A DNA stretch of 64,000 nt from Erwinia sp. (GCA_964016415.1 OZ024666.1:186001-250000); one strand, 5' to 3'. Positions 18,632 to 30,075 are shown, counted from the stretch's first letter. Made by a program: numbers and translations. Notes: generated by a model not told the origin, from the letters alone.

Positions 18632-19942
18632 CTATTTAAATAATTTGAGCAGTTCAGAAAATGCTATAAAACAGATAGCGAAATAAATTACCGTCCATAC
18701 AGCTGAAAACCATGAAAGATTTAGCCACTCAATCACTCGCCATGGGCTGGAGGAAATCCGGCTCATAATCCCCCCCGGCTTGCGAGTAGGTGGCGCATTT
18801 GACGGTGAAACCATCCAAATAATTGCAGACAGCACCACGACTGCGAGTAACCCGGTGACTATTGGATCGCCCTTATGGGAGGGCATAGCAATGACCGCTG
18901 CAAAAAAAAGTCCGCCGAAAAAGAGCTGAATGACCATCAATGAAAGTATAAATTCAGTGAAAAGCCAGCGTTTCAGCCATTGCGGTCTGGGGGTTAATAT
19001 CAGCATCATAACCGGGTTTATATACAGATAAAAAACCACGATAGTGATCGCCGTTATCCCTGCAGCCGGGTGAATATCCTGTTTTTTAAGTAAAAAGTAA
19101 AACAACACTCCCCAGAACAGGAGCAGATAGATGCCCGGCCAGCTGAGTGTTGCCCGTTTTTCCTGAATAAACGCCAGCACCACCGGATTGAGCCGTTCGA
19201 TCATCTCCGGATAATAATCAGTAAGGTAGTCGGTCTGCTTAATCAGGGCTGGCAGCAGCCCTGGGATAAGACGAACCCAGAACGGCACCTGCTTACGATC
19301 GCTTTTGAGTAACCGAAGTGCGGTTTTTGTCAGCAGCGAACCCTGTTTTTCTTCGAGTGATATTGCCTGCCAAGCACGATTAACTTCGGTTTCCCGCAGA
19401 CGTTGCCGGATAGCATATTGGGTTGGCTCAGGGATGATATGGCTGTAGTCATACTCATCGACTCCCCAGCGCAAAAGTGTTGAAATGCGATCAAGCAGCC
19501 CTTCCGTCAGACCCGGGGTTTCAGCTAGCGAGGCAGCCAGATGTTGATGAAAGTGCAGCTGCTGTTGCAGACTCCCTTGCTCCGCGATTTTTTCCCATAA
19601 CTTGTTCATCGCTACAATCCCGGACATCTCCGTGTCTACCAACTGATTTGCCAGTGCCTGCATCTCTTCCTGATTATAGAAGTTTTCCAGTTCAGGTAGC
19701 GTTGGCTCGATGGCCTGAGCCTCAAACAGGGTGGGAATCTCAAACAGAGCAGCCGTATCAACCGCGATGGGGTAGAAGCCGTCACCGGACTGCTGTTTTG
19801 CCGTATCAAAGGCTTCACGCAATCGCTGATACCCTTCCGGGTCCTGGTCTGGGCGATGTTTTTTTAGCTGTCTGGCATAGGCGCGACGGATTTCGGCTTC
19901 ATCATTGGTCGGGTCTATTCCCAGTATCTGCCAGATAGTCAC
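18632..19942 (-). CDS. djlC: Membrane-anchored J-domain protein, DjlC-like partner of HscC
   Basis: 436 residues. A J-domain-like start (MTIWQILGIDPTNDEAEIRRAYARQLKKHRPDQDP) covers residues 1-50, but the catalytic His-Pro-Asp motif reads His-Arg-Pro-Asp; a divergent HPD is also typical of E. coli DjlC. After a helical middle, hydrophobic segments from about residue 265 (GIYLLLFWGVLFYFLL, ITIVVFYLYI, LMVIQLFFGGLFFAAV) anchor it in the inner membrane. The start overlaps the hscC stop as ATGA, so the two are coupled. E. coli DjlB and DjlC are co-chaperones of HscC. The gene is intact. Confidence 0.78.
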   Translation of the reverse strand: MTIWQILGIDPTNDEAEIRRAYARQLKKHRPDQDPEGYQRLREAFDTAKQQSGDGFYPIAVDTAALFEIPTLFEAQAIEPTLPELENFYNQEEMQALANQLVDTEMSGIVAMNKLWEKIAEQGSLQQQLHFHQHLAASLAETPGLTEGLLDRISTLLRWGVDEYDYSHIIPEPTQYAIRQRLRETEVNRAWQAISLEEKQGSLLTKTALRLLKSDRKQVPFWVRLIPGLLPALIKQTDYLTDYYPEMIERLNPVVLAFIQEKRATLSWPGIYLLLFWGVLFYFLLKKQDIHPAAGITAITIVVFYLYINPVMMLILTPRPQWLKRWLFTEFILSLMVIQLFFGGLFFAAVIAMPSHKGDPIVTGLLAVVVLSAIIWMVSPSNAPPTRKPGGIMSRISSSPWRVIEWLNLSWFSAVWTVIYFAICFIAFSELLKLFK

Positions 19943-21637
19943 GAGCGGGGTACCTCATCGTATTGCCGCAGAAACTGCTCTACCCGTTCACGCATGGCGG
20001 CAATACTGCGTATATCCTGACTGTCAAGCGCCTGTTCAAATGCGGTCATCAGTTCGTCTATCCATCGGCGCTCCTCGCCCAGCAGCTGTTCGTAGAGGCG
20101 TGAACAGCGTGCCAGCAGTAGCTGGTTTTCCTGTCGATCCCGTGGGTGCTGCTTAAGGTCAGTGAGTTTTTCCAGACTGGCTGCTATCTGCTCTTCGCTC
20201 ATTTGTCCGGGAATTTTTTCAATAACCAGTCGTGACACTGTCTGCTCGCCCTTATTGCTGCACTCCACTTCTAACAGTCCATCCAGTGTGTAAGTAAAAC
20301 GCACGTCGAGTTCGACTTCACCGGCGCGACGAGGGGGAACCTCTACCTGCATTTCGCCGAGGAACACGTTTTCCTTCACCCGGCGCCCCTCTCCCTGGTA
20401 AATTTTAAGCAGCACCATGGTCTGATTGTCTTCAACCGTGTTCAGAGTTTCCAGTTTACTTACCGGTAAAAAGGTATTGCGTTCAATCAGCGGCGGGAAG
20501 AATCCGGCTTCAATCTGTCCGGCGTGACGTTTAACCACTTCCACACCCAGTGAAAAAGGCATGACATCGGTAAGAATAATGTCCTCTACCGCGCTGTCAT
20601 TCATCACCATTCCTGCCTGTATCCCTGCGCCCAGTGCTATCGCCTCGTCAGGATTGAGATCATGGCGCGGAAAGCGACCGAAAAGCCGGGCGACGGTCTG
20701 GCGCACAATCCGCATTCTTGTTGCTCCACCGACTAACAGAATATGGTCGAGGTCATGCAAAGAGAGACGTGCATCGTGTAAAGCCTGCTGAATTGGCCGC
20801 TGTAGCCGTGTCAGCAGCGTTTTGCAACAGTCGCGCAAGATGCTTTCTGTCAGCGTCCAGTGCCATTGGCGACCATCCCATTCAATGGTCGCTGAGGCTT
20901 GTTCCTCAAGGCTTAAGGCCTGCTTCATGGCATCTGCTTTTGCCAGTAAACCGGCTCTGAGCAGCGGTGAGGGCGGTTTCAGTTCAGGGTGCTGCTGCAG
21001 CATCCACTGCACGATAGCTCAAAAAATCATCGCCACCTAATTGCACGTCGCCACTGCTGGCCCGAACTTCAACCACACCTTCAAACATATCAATGATCGA
21101 CACGTCGAAAGTGCCGCCGCCGAGGTCAAAAGTGAGATATTTTTGTTCGCGGTTTTCAAGTAAGCCGAAGGCCAGCGAAGCGGCTGTGGGCTCATTAAGC
21201 AAGCGTACAACCTCTAATCCCGCCATACTTGCCGCAGTTTTTACCGCACGCCGCTGCACATCATTAAAATAGGCGGGCACGGTTATAATCGCCCTTGATA
21301 ATGGCTGTCCAAGCCAGATTTCCGCATCCTGTTTTAGCTGACTCAAGAGCAATGCAGATAACTCTTCCGCGCGAAACTGTCGGTTTCCCAACGGCAATAT
21401 GGCATCGGTTCCCATATAGCGTTTAAAGCTGGCTTGTGTCAGTTGTGGAAAACGCTGCAGGCGCTCACGAGCCGGACGACCAATTAACATATTCCCTTGC
21501 TCATCGATCCCGACCACGGAGGGGGTAAGCACGTCTCCCCACTGATTAGGGACCAAAACAGACTCACCGTCATGCCAGAGACTTACCGCGCTGTTTGTGG
21601 TACCGAGATCAATTCCTATTACTTGTTTGGATGTCAC
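19939..21637 (-). pseudogene. hscC: Hsp70-type chaperone HscC, frameshifted
   Basis: The first part begins VIGIDLGTTNSAVSLW (ATP phosphate-binding loop) and continues through LLNEPTAASLAFG and FDLGGGTFDVS, the Hsp70 ATPase signatures, to LGGDDFLS. There the frame is lost at about 21014-21018; two missing bases (AGC-GCT reduced to AGCT) would rejoin it to VQWMLQQHPEL. The second part carries LVGGATRMRIVRQ and a substrate-binding domain (FSLGVEVV, VPPRRAGEVELDVRFTYTLDG). Total length would be about 567 residues, as in HscC, which lacks the long DnaK lid. HscC acts in stress and sigma-70 control in E. coli. Confidence 0.88.
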
Positions 21638-21898
21638 TGTTATTCCTTAAGGGTGAAGAATGAGGCGTGAAGTCAGATAATAAATACTGTGTCTTGTTAT
21701 ATCGTAGGATTATGATGGATTGTAAAGCGTTTACCGGGTGTCTGTCGTGGGTAAAATCAAATAGTGGGTTTTTTAAACATGCTTATTGAAGAGCCGGTTG
21801 TGGTGTGCGCAGAGAGCCATTTATTATCGTTGCTGGTCATGGTCGGACGGCTATTTACTGGCCGACCATTTATTACTCTGAATACCTGTGCTAAGCCT

Positions 21899-22189
21899 TC
21901 AAACCTTATTCCGTTCACTGAGGTATTGCAGCGCAGCCAGTAAATAAGAGGATTTGAACGTCACGTCCTGGTAACTTTTAGGTTGTAAACTCCCGGTCTC
22001 TTTATAACGTTGAATAAATGCGGCGGTCTCTTTAGCGCTGATGCGGCTGGTTTTGTTTTTGCTATTTAGCACAAACAGTTTTTGCTCTTCGACATACAGT
22101 GTAAAACGGATTTTACGTATCCCGGTGATCAACTCAACAGGTTGGGAAAAACACGCCAGCAAAACATGATAAAAATCGTGATAAACCAT
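21899..22189 (-). CDS. Small protein of unknown function downstream of McrBC
   Basis: 96 residues from ATG 22189, preceded on the minus strand by GGAGAAAG at good spacing. No transmembrane segment or known motif is seen. The pattern of strands (IRKIRFTLYVEEQKLFVLN) followed by helices (SAKETAAFIQRYKE, FKSSYLLAALQYLSERNKV) suggests a small alpha/beta fold. It starts 56 bases beyond the mcrC stop on the same strand, so it may be a fourth gene of the restriction operon. I do not recognise the family. Confidence 0.55.
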   Translation of the reverse strand: MVYHDFYHVLLACFSQPVELITGIRKIRFTLYVEEQKLFVLNSKNKTSRISAKETAAFIQRYKETGSLQPKSYQDVTFKSSYLLAALQYLSERNKV

Positions 22190-22244
22190 GATAACTTTCT
22201 CCTTGTTGCATCATTGATGACAGCACAAAAGGTTATTTGCTTAA

Positions 22245-23567
22245 TCAGCTGTGAAATATTGCTATCTCGCTTGAAAAACAACTGAAAGAATCCATCCACT
22301 CGCCTTTTACTAATTCACCTGATACAAGATCGAAAGGCACACACCAGAGAGATAAATTCGCATCAAAGCGAAATACCGGGAGTGAGGTGGCAAAATAGGG
22401 ATGTTGCGGATAGATAAGCATCATATTTCCTTGACCCTGAAGATACTTTTGTCCGTAAGCGAACATTTGATACAGATCAGCCTGATCGATTTGATATTTC
22501 ACTTTGCGGCTATTCGCGCGGCTATCTAACAGCTTCCATTTGGCATCCAGAACCGTTACCTGCCGGCCTTTGATAAGAAAGTCAGGCTTAAGCCGGAACC
22601 AGTGCTGAGGTGTCTCTTCGCCAGCGGGGAGGTGATCTATCAGATAGCGACGTTTTGCCTGCTTAATCAGTTGATAATCCTGATGCAGCCTGAGTGCCAG
22701 ACAACTGCCGACCCAGCGCTCATAGAGTTTTTCCATCGGGAATAACAGCGAGATGCCCTGATGCAGACCGTACTGAAAATCGGGATTCAGCCTGTCGAGA
22801 ATAAGCTGACACCACGGTTTAATCGCCCGATAGCCATAGAGATATTTTCCGTCATGCCACTCCTTCATTGAGGCACGGGTATTTCCTCCAAGCGGCACGA
22901 TGCTATCGAGCTGATGACGCAGGGTATTAGCCTGTCGCCAGTTTTGCCCCTCCCGGGTGATATTAAGCACCCTGTCCAGCGCGGTACGTAACAGACGGTT
23001 TTCGATACGCTGGGGTGAGAATTCGGCATAACATACTTGAAACCGCGCACTTGTCCCTGGGGGGGTTCTCATTTGCGCCGTGACATTTAATTGACCACGG
23101 ATAAAGGTGCTGTGCTCATCTTCAACCAGCTGGTAGTCAGAACGCAGCCCTCTGCGCACTAACTCTGTCAGATGGCGTAAAAACTCACTGAGGATCCACT
23201 CGCTAAGTGGCAGGTTACTGCGCTGCAATGCGGCCTGGCTGGCCTCGCGCGGAGTAATGCCTAACGAAGCACTCAGCATACGGCGTAGCAGCTGACGCAG
23301 AGGCTCGGGGTCGGTGGGCGTGGTCAGCGTAGTTTTTGGCAAAATTTCGATGGATTCACCATTGGGCGCTTCCAGATACCCGACATAGCTTGCCAGGCAC
23401 AAAAAGCGTTTTCCTTCACGGTTGAGTAGCTGCGTGCTGCCTCCCCACTGCTGTTGTAACTGTTCAAGCCAGGCAAAGGTCGCCTCAGAGATAATACCCA
23501 AATCCATACTGGCTGTTTGGGTGCTGTCACAGGTTAGCCGCGCATATTCCCGCACCTGAATCATCAT
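22245..23567 (-). CDS. mcrC: McrC, nuclease subunit of a McrBC-type restriction system
   Basis: 440 residues. The C-terminal PD-(D/E)xK nuclease is visible as FRLKPDFLI, then TVLDAKWKLL, giving the Asp and Asp-x-Lys of the active site. The middle has the McrC-type helical part (FSPQRIENRLLRTALDRVLNI). McrC is activated by McrB rings and cuts DNA containing modified cytosine. The start ATG overlaps the mcrB stop (ATGA), so the two are translationally coupled. The gene is intact. Confidence 0.9.
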   Translation of the reverse strand: MMIQVREYARLTCDSTQTASMDLGIISEATFAWLEQLQQQWGGSTQLLNREGKRFLCLASYVGYLEAPNGESIEILPKTTLTTPTDPEPLRQLLRRMLSASLGITPREASQAALQRSNLPLSEWILSEFLRHLTELVRRGLRSDYQLVEDEHSTFIRGQLNVTAQMRTPPGTSARFQVCYAEFSPQRIENRLLRTALDRVLNITREGQNWRQANTLRHQLDSIVPLGGNTRASMKEWHDGKYLYGYRAIKPWCQLILDRLNPDFQYGLHQGISLLFPMEKLYERWVGSCLALRLHQDYQLIKQAKRRYLIDHLPAGEETPQHWFRLKPDFLIKGRQVTVLDAKWKLLDSRANSRKVKYQIDQADLYQMFAYGQKYLQGQGNMMLIYPQHPYFATSLPVFRFDANLSLWCVPFDLVSGELVKGEWMDSFSCFSSEIAIFHS

Positions 23568-25129
23568 GCAAGGATGCCCTGATACGCTTCTGCTGATATA
23601 AAGGCAGCCAGGTTGATGCGAAAACGTCTGTCAGATAAATTTTCGGCAATATCCTTAGGGAACAGTTGTGATAAGGGGAGTAATTGCGCTGCCGTTTGCA
23701 GCAGGATAAAACGGTGTGGTTTGGCTTTTACCGGGTCATTAAGCACCCAGCCGATGCGTTCGTAATCATCGAAGAAATACTCGCGCAACAAGGGAATAAT
23801 TTTGTGCTGAAAAATAGCGGCAAGGCAGGTTTCGCGCTCAATATTGTTTTCTATCCCTTTTAGCGGCATAAAGTAGGCGTGACCAATGGTGTATTCACTG
23901 TCGAGCAGCGCCTCAATGCGCTGATTGATGCGGGTTAACAGTTGTGCGACATCAACACCAAATGCCGTGACACCGGCTAAAAGTTCTGGTTGTGCCGGCA
24001 TCTCTATAAAGCTAAATCGCCGGCGCAGTGCGAGATCCATCTGAATCAGCGATTTATCCGCCGTATTCATGGTGCCTATCACATATACCTGTTGAGGGAC
24101 AGAAAAGGGGAGTTTTGAATAAGGCAGTATCAGCGAGCGCACATCATCAGCGCCTTCTCTTTTATCCGCTTCCAGAAGGGTAATCAGTTCACCAAAAATA
24201 CGCGCAATATTACCGCGATTAATCTCATCAATAATCAGCACATGGGGCAGTGACTGTTGAATGGTGTCGTCCTCCTGAGCCAGTAATACTGCCAATTTTT
24301 CACGATCAAGGGTGGTGTCTGGCAACTGATATATTGTCTTCTGAGTAAGATTTTTTTTTAAAATTAATTCCTTGGAAAGGCTTGGTGTATATGTTTTTAG
24401 CCATTTCACCGGACGCATTTGGTGATAATCATTACGCGCGTTATTCGGTAAATAGTGGTATTCACCGGTGATTTCCGCAATCGCGCGAACTTTATGGTTG
24501 CCTTCAGAGACAATAATCAGATCGCCAATCGACATGTCGTGTTTAAACATGTTCACGGCACTAATCATATTTTTACGGATCTTTTCCGATAAGAGTTTTG
24601 GTGCTATCCGTGCCTTAATAGCTCCCTCGGTTGCGCAATCACTGAAGTCAATATCTTCTCCCCAGCCTAACAGAACATAATCGTTCGTCAGACACTCATC
24701 ATAAATTTCCTTTTCTCCCTTCTGGGTATTGCCCAGCGACATTTTCCACAGTTGGCGACCTTCAAGAGAGACAGAGGGTAAGGCGCTGACATGCGTATTT
24801 TTTCTCGCCTGGTCGCAGAGTTGTTTGAAAATGCCATCTTCTACATCGTAGCGAAGCTGGCCGGTTTTTTTATCTGTGGTTGCGCGAATACCTTCGATAA
24901 AGTCTTCATAAGAGAAGCTCTGGTGGAAGGTGGTAAACATAATCCGCCGTTTTTCGACCAGCAGCTGATAGCGCGTTGTCACCTGTTCCCGTAAAGCATC
25001 GCCCTGATATTGCAGCACCGCCTGCTGATACCAGGCGTTGTCGGTAATTTTCACCGCTATTTCGCTGGTGGTGTAGGTTTTACCGGTGCCTGGTGGCCCG
25101 TAGAGGATCTGATTTAAGGGGAATGTCAT
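23564..25129 (-). CDS. mcrB: McrB-type AAA+ GTPase with an internal EVE-like domain
   Basis: 521 residues. Walker A GPPGTGKT sits at residues 11-18, so the usual N-terminal DNA-binding domain is missing. Walker B ([10 protein letters not shown]) is near residue 296 and the McrB signature MNTADKSL near 355, followed by the Arg-finger region ALRRRFSF. Between them, at about residues 127-265, lies an inserted module ([52 protein letters not shown]) with the pattern of EVE/PUA-like domains that bind modified bases. The modification reader thus seems to sit inside the motor. The gene is intact and coupled on both sides by ATGA overlaps. Confidence 0.88.
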   Translation of the reverse strand: MTFPLNQILYGPPGTGKTYTTSEIAVKITDNAWYQQAVLQYQGDALREQVTTRYQLLVEKRRIMFTTFHQSFSYEDFIEGIRATTDKKTGQLRYDVEDGIFKQLCDQARKNTHVSALPSVSLEGRQLWKMSLGNTQKGEKEIYDECLTNDYVLLGWGEDIDFSDCATEGAIKARIAPKLLSEKIRKNMISAVNMFKHDMSIGDLIIVSEGNHKVRAIAEITGEYHYLPNNARNDYHQMRPVKWLKTYTPSLSKELILKKNLTQKTIYQLPDTTLDREKLAVLLAQEDDTIQQSLPHVLIIDEINRGNIARIFGELITLLEADKREGADDVRSLILPYSKLPFSVPQQVYVIGTMNTADKSLIQMDLALRRRFSFIEMPAQPELLAGVTAFGVDVAQLLTRINQRIEALLDSEYTIGHAYFMPLKGIENNIERETCLAAIFQHKIIPLLREYFFDDYERIGWVLNDPVKAKPHRFILLQTAAQLLPLSQLFPKDIAENLSDRRFRINLAAFISAEAYQGILA

Positions 25130-25560
25130 GGCAATTCCTTATTGTCGTTATCGGGTTGCAGGTTGGCATCTTCCAGCAGGCCAATAAACTCGCTGAATTT
25201 GAAATGTTCGAAGATTTCACGTGCATCGGCAGAGAATGATTGGATGTAATTCTCCAGATTGGCTGTGATATCGTTCTGCCCCATTTTGCCGAGATCCATC
25301 GGCGAAGTGTTGAAAAAAGAGAGCGTGCTGGCGCGCAGCAGAAACTTCTCTTTGGCCTCTTGCGGCAACGGGCTGGTTTTTAATTCATCATGTTTTGCCA
25401 CTACCGCGTCTTTGGTTTCCGCCAGCACACACTCCAGGCGGCGCAACAGCGTAAAGGGCAGGATCACCTGCCCATACCGGGACTGTTTAAAATCACCGCG
25501 CAGCAAATCAGCCACTGACCAGATAAATGCCGCTGTTTTAGAAAAATTAGTGTTAGTCAT
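25126..25560 (-). pseudogene. HsdM N-terminal fragment coupled to mcrB
   Basis: 144 residues from ATG 25560; the longer frame from 25665 has no family features. The sequence is a type I methyltransferase HsdM N-terminal domain ([74 protein letters not shown]) and breaks off after LLEDANL, where full-length HsdM would continue into its catalytic domain. The last eleven residues are unrelated, and the stop overlaps the mcrB start as ATGA. It is either the scar of a deletion that fused hsdM to the mcrB leader, or a retained small adaptor. No hsdR or hsdS is present. Confidence 0.7.
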
Positions 25561-25888
25561 GAAATCGCCGGAAGAGCACACCGGCATAGAGTGAAAATAC
25601 GCTGGCAAAAATTGAGTTTTGGATGGCAATGCGCAAAATAATACCTGCTCCCGTCCCGATGGCAAACGATAGCCGCAAAGAAATTAACCCGCTCTTAATA
25701 CCGCATCACGATGAACGATAAGTTAACCGTTTTAATCTTTCTGCTGGCTGAGGATAAATTAATCTGTTGGCATGGTATCTGACGAATCAATCGTTGCATA
25801 AGCTGGCTCATCATTGATACTGTTAAAAGCATAAAAAATGTTGATATTAATTAATGTGATAACGATTGGCTAATAAGCGGAGAGGGGC
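25561..25888. other. Divergent promoter region of the defence island
   Basis: Separates the leftward HsdM-N/mcrBC operon from the rightward helicase gene. It is A+T-rich, especially near 25830-25870 (TGATATTAATTAATGTGATAAC). Promoters for both directions should lie here. No repeats or further genes are seen. AGCGGAGAGGGGC supplies the helicase ribosome-binding site. Confidence 0.5.
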
Positions 25889-28800
25889 ATGGACAGAAAT
25901 ACACAGCGTTTTACCTCATACTGGCGTAATTCCCTGGCCGATGCCGAATCCGGAAGAGGGGCATTTAAAACAGAAGATCAGGAACTCTTCACCCAATGGC
26001 GGGAGGCAGGCGCAGGGAGAGTGAATCAGAGCTGCGTGGATGCACTGTTCAGTGGTGAAGATAAGGGTGTGAAAACCATTCAGGTCGTTTTACGACCCCA
26101 GGTCTGGATTCGCCAGGTGAAGCATGGCAAAGCGCGAATGGCTGGTGCGCCTGAGATTGTTACCCCACTGGTCACCGCTGCTTTGCTGAGTCGCGAAGGT
26201 TTTTTATTCCCCACCGCAGCGGCTACCATTCCGCGTGAACTTCTGGAACCGTTGCCCAACGGCACTTTATCCATCGGTGAGATGGCGGGTTATGATAAGT
26301 ACAAAACCACGCAGGACGCCGTGACGTTTGTCCCCGATGATGAGGATCCGCACCAGGCGGAAACCGACCCACAACGGGAGGAACGCTATGCACGCTATGG
26401 TTATTTGTGGCAAAAGTACCTCACCGAGACTGATGATCTTTTAAGTCATGTGGCAGGGGAGTGGCGCAACGCTGATGAGCAATATGAGCGGGCTGATTAT
26501 GGTTATATCACTAAAGCCAGTCAGGCTGGCGGCGCCAGTAAGCAAATTATCGCGCTGTATGATCATCTGTTAACCTGCAAAAAAGCGGTGCCATTGCTGG
26601 CGCGTTTCGCCGCGCAAAGCATGCCGCCCGCGGAGCCTGTTCTTAGCCGTAATAGCAAGTTTAGTCAGCGCCTTGGCCATGTGGGTGACAGTTTTCCGCT
26701 GGCTAACGCGCAGCGCGATGCCCTGAGCCATTACCTCACGCAACGGCCGGGTGATATGCTGGCGGTGAACGGGCCGCCTGGCACCGGAAAAACCACCCTG
26801 CTGCTCTCTATTATTGCCACTGAATGGGTGAGCGCAGCGCTCAGGAAAAGTGAACCGCCGCTGGTGATAGCGACATCCACCAATAATCGGGCAGTAACTA
26901 ACATTATCGAAGCCTTTGGCAAAGATTTTTCCTGCGGCAGCGGGGTGATGGCCGGACGCTGGCTGCCGGAGATAACCAGTTTTGGTGCGTATTTTCCTTC
27001 TTCAACCCGCAGAGCCGACGCCGAAAAAAAATACCAGACCGAAGATTTTTTTACCCGTATTGAATCCCCCGATTATATGGAAAAGGCACAGCTGCTGTTT
27101 CTTTAAAAGGCTCGCGCGGCGTTTCCGGCTGAGGTGTTTACATCACCGGGGCAGGTGGTGGATAAACTGCATAACTGTCTCACTTCTCTTCAGGGGCAGC
27201 TTGAGCAGATTGAGCAGGTATGGGGGAATCTGCAAGCCTGTCGCCAGCAGAGCGCGGCGATTAGTGATGATCTTGAGCAGTATATCGGAGATAAAACGGC
27301 GTTATTGTTGAATAGCACGCAGGAGGTCGCGCAAGTAACCCAGGGTAAAAAACAGTGGCGGAAATACCGCGCCAGTGAATCAATTATGTATACCTTAATC
27401 AGCTGGATCCCGGCTGTGCGTGCCCGGCGTCGCTATCAAATGACCGTTTCCCTGGAAGAGACGTTCCCCAGCCAGATAGCTTCCTTCACAGGCGTGATGC
27501 CCGAAGAGGTCGATAGCTGGATAGAAAAGTGCATCGATCAGGCTGAAAAAAAGCAGCAAGATTATCAGCAACAGGTTGCTGTGGCGCAGACGCAGCTACA
27601 GCAGGAAAGTGAGGCACTGCAATTATGGCGTAATGTGATCGCGATCTTAGGGCATACCGGGCCGCGAGACGCAGACGTTGCCCGTGCTGATGAGCTGGCT
27701 GACACCACATTACGTTTTCAGGCATTCCTGCTGGCCACCCATTACTGGGAGGGGCGCTGGCTGATGGATATGGCGGCAATTGATGATCTTCCCAAAGAAA
27801 AAAAACGCACCGGGGCGAAGAGCGTCAAGTCTCGCTGGCAGCGCAGAATGGAGCTGACACCCTGTGTGGTAATGACCTGCTATATGCTGCCTTGCCATAT
27901 GAAAACCAGTGAGTTTATTGGCGGCAATAAAAAATTTGATGACAATTATTTGTATAACTTTGCCGACTTACTGATCGTCGATGAGGCGGGGCAGGTGTTG
28001 CCTGAAGTTGCTGCGGCGTCCTTTGCCCTGGCGCAGAAAGCATTAATTATTGGCGATACCGAACAGATAGCACCTATCTGGAGCAGTCTGCCGGGTATAG
28101 ATATTGGTAATATGGTTGAGGAGAAGATCCTTTCCGGCGGGACTCAGGAGGCGCTGATCAAAGCGTATGCAGGGGTGTGTGATTCAGGAAAAAGCGCCGC
28201 CTCTGGCAGTGTGATGAAAGTGGCCCAGTTTAACTCGCGTTATCACAATGACCCGGCGCTGGCGCGGGGCATGTATCTCTACGAACATCGTCGTTGCTTC
28301 GATAACATTATTGGTTACTGTAATACCCTCTGTTACCACGGGAAATTGCAGCCTAAACGCGGGACAGAAAAAGATACCTTGTTCCCTGCCATGGGCTATT
28401 TACATATTGATGGTAAGGGGATGAAAGCCAATGGCGGCAGTCGTTACAACAGTTTTGAAGCGGAGATGATCGCCGCGTGGCTTGCGGTCCACAGAGAGGA
28501 TATTGAGCGGCATTATGGTAAACCGCTACATCACGTGGTTGGCGTGGTCACCCCCTTCTCGGCGCAGGTCACAGCGATTAAATCGTCGTTATCTAAGCTG
28601 GATATTCACTGCAGTGGTGATGAAAATTCGCTAACGGTCGGTACCGTTCATTCATTGCAGGGGGCAGAAAGGGCGATAGTTCTGTTCTCTCCTGTCTATT
28701 CAAAACATCAGGATGGCGGCTTTATCGACAGCGACAGTAGTATGCTAAATGTGGCAGTTTCCCGTGCGAAAGATAGCTTCCTGGTGTTTGGGGATATGGA

Positions 28801-29407
28801 CTTGTTCGAGATTCAACCGCGCTTTTCACCGCGCGGGTTGCTGGCAAAATACCTGTTTGCTTCTCCCGATAATGCATTGCAATTTGAGTTCAGACAGCGG
28901 CCGGATTTACATTCATCGCAGACCGAGATATCGGCTCTGCACGGCGTCGAGCAGCATGATACCTTTCTTAATCAGACTTTTGCCGCCATCGATAACCGTA
29001 TTACCATCGTTTCCCCCTGGTTAAGCTGGCAAAAGCTGGAACAAACGGGTTTTCTGGCATCAATGACCGAAGCGCGGGCGCGTGGTATCGCTATTACTGT
29101 GGTGACCGATAAACGTTTTAATACTGAAGATGCCGATGTTGAAAAGCATCATCAGAAGCAGCAACGTCTTAACGATGCGGTGGAAAAACTGGAAGCAATG
29201 GGGATCGTCACCAAACTGGTCAACCGCGTACACAGTAAAATAGTCATCGGCGACGATGGCATCTTGTGTGTGGGGTCATTTAACTGGTTTAGCGCGATAC
29301 GCGATAAGCAGTATCAGCGTTACGATACCTCAATGGTTTATCGCGGGGAAAGCTTACAAGGTGAAATAAAAACCATCTATACCAGCCTGGAGCAGAGGGA
29401 ATTGTGA
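25889..29407 (+). pseudogene. SF1 helicase with C-terminal PLD nuclease (Mokosh type II MkoC-like), interrupted by one TAA
   Basis: One frame of 1173 codons broken only by TAA at 27104-27106 (codon 406). Walker [10 protein letters not shown] is near residue 295, Walker [11 protein letters not shown] near 697, QFNSRYH and [14 protein letters not shown] plus [16 protein letters not shown] complete the superfamily 1 (COG1112-like) motifs. The end carries a phospholipase-D-type nuclease motif [19 protein letters not shown] near residue 1113. A single giant helicase-PLD protein is the plan of MkoC, the type II Mokosh anti-phage protein. The stop separates the Walker A strand from Walker B, so neither half should be active alone; a GTG at 27134 could start the second half. 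Confidence 0.7.
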
Positions 29408-29548
29408 CCAGGGGGTATTTGCGGTAGCATCGGTAGTGATTCCAATTAAATGAGTAGAACAGGTGTTTTTCTGTGAAGGCTCCGATGACCTTTCCGTGGC
29501 GTTTAATAGAGCATGAGAAGCAGATGTTTTTACGGGTAAAATGCTGCG

Positions 29549-29890
29549 TTAATGGGGCATTTTTCTTATAACTTTAACTAACCTGCGGGATTTAAAAGAT
29601 AAAATTAAAGGGCCATTTCTTCTTGCCCACATATTGCAAAAAACATAAGCAATGGCTAACGGTATGATTATCCAAAAGCCTTCTTGCTTATAACAAATAA
29701 GGAAGAGAAAAAGCATTATAAATATCATTAAAGCGTGGCCAAATATTATCTGGAAGTGGAGTTCTGAAAGGCGAAGAATGACATCTTCTATGCTTTTTTT
29801 TGTTACCTTTGACATTGCTTTTATTCTTATAATTTCACGCTGACTAAACCCTGATTGTTTCATTAAATTGATTGATTCTTTGTTTTCCAT
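29549..29890 (-). CDS. Small membrane protein of unknown function
   Basis: 113 residues. A polar N-terminal half (residues 1-45, helical, Lys/Glu-rich) is followed by two transmembrane segments (IIFGHALMIFIMLFLFLICY and WIIIPLAIAYVFCNMW) and a basic tail (SRRLVKVIRKMPH). It is A+T-rich compared with fbp beside it. It lies at the edge of the defence island and may belong to it. No family is recognised. Minus-strand GAAGATGAAAA precedes the start, a weak ribosome-binding site. Confidence 0.5.
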   Translation of the reverse strand: MENKESINLMKQSGFSQREIIRIKAMSKVTKKSIEDVILRLSELHFQIIFGHALMIFIMLFLFLICYKQEGFWIIIPLAIAYVFCNMWARRNGPLILSFKSRRLVKVIRKMPH

Positions 29891-30075
29891 TTTTCATCTT
29901 CCATTGAATTGATACAGGGATGGCATGCAATATGCCACGTTTCGATGCATCAATCTAATTACTATAGAAAATAACCGCAGCGTAGAATGACGCTATCCAC
30001 TTTCAGAGATCTTCTGACATAGGGCAAATATTGCCATCGCCGCTCAGTGAGCGGTGATGTTTACTGGTGAGCGGG

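Noticed and set aside
25126..25560. A type I restriction-modification system
   Set aside because: Only the HsdM N-terminal domain is present; no methylase motifs, hsdS or hsdR lie in the window.
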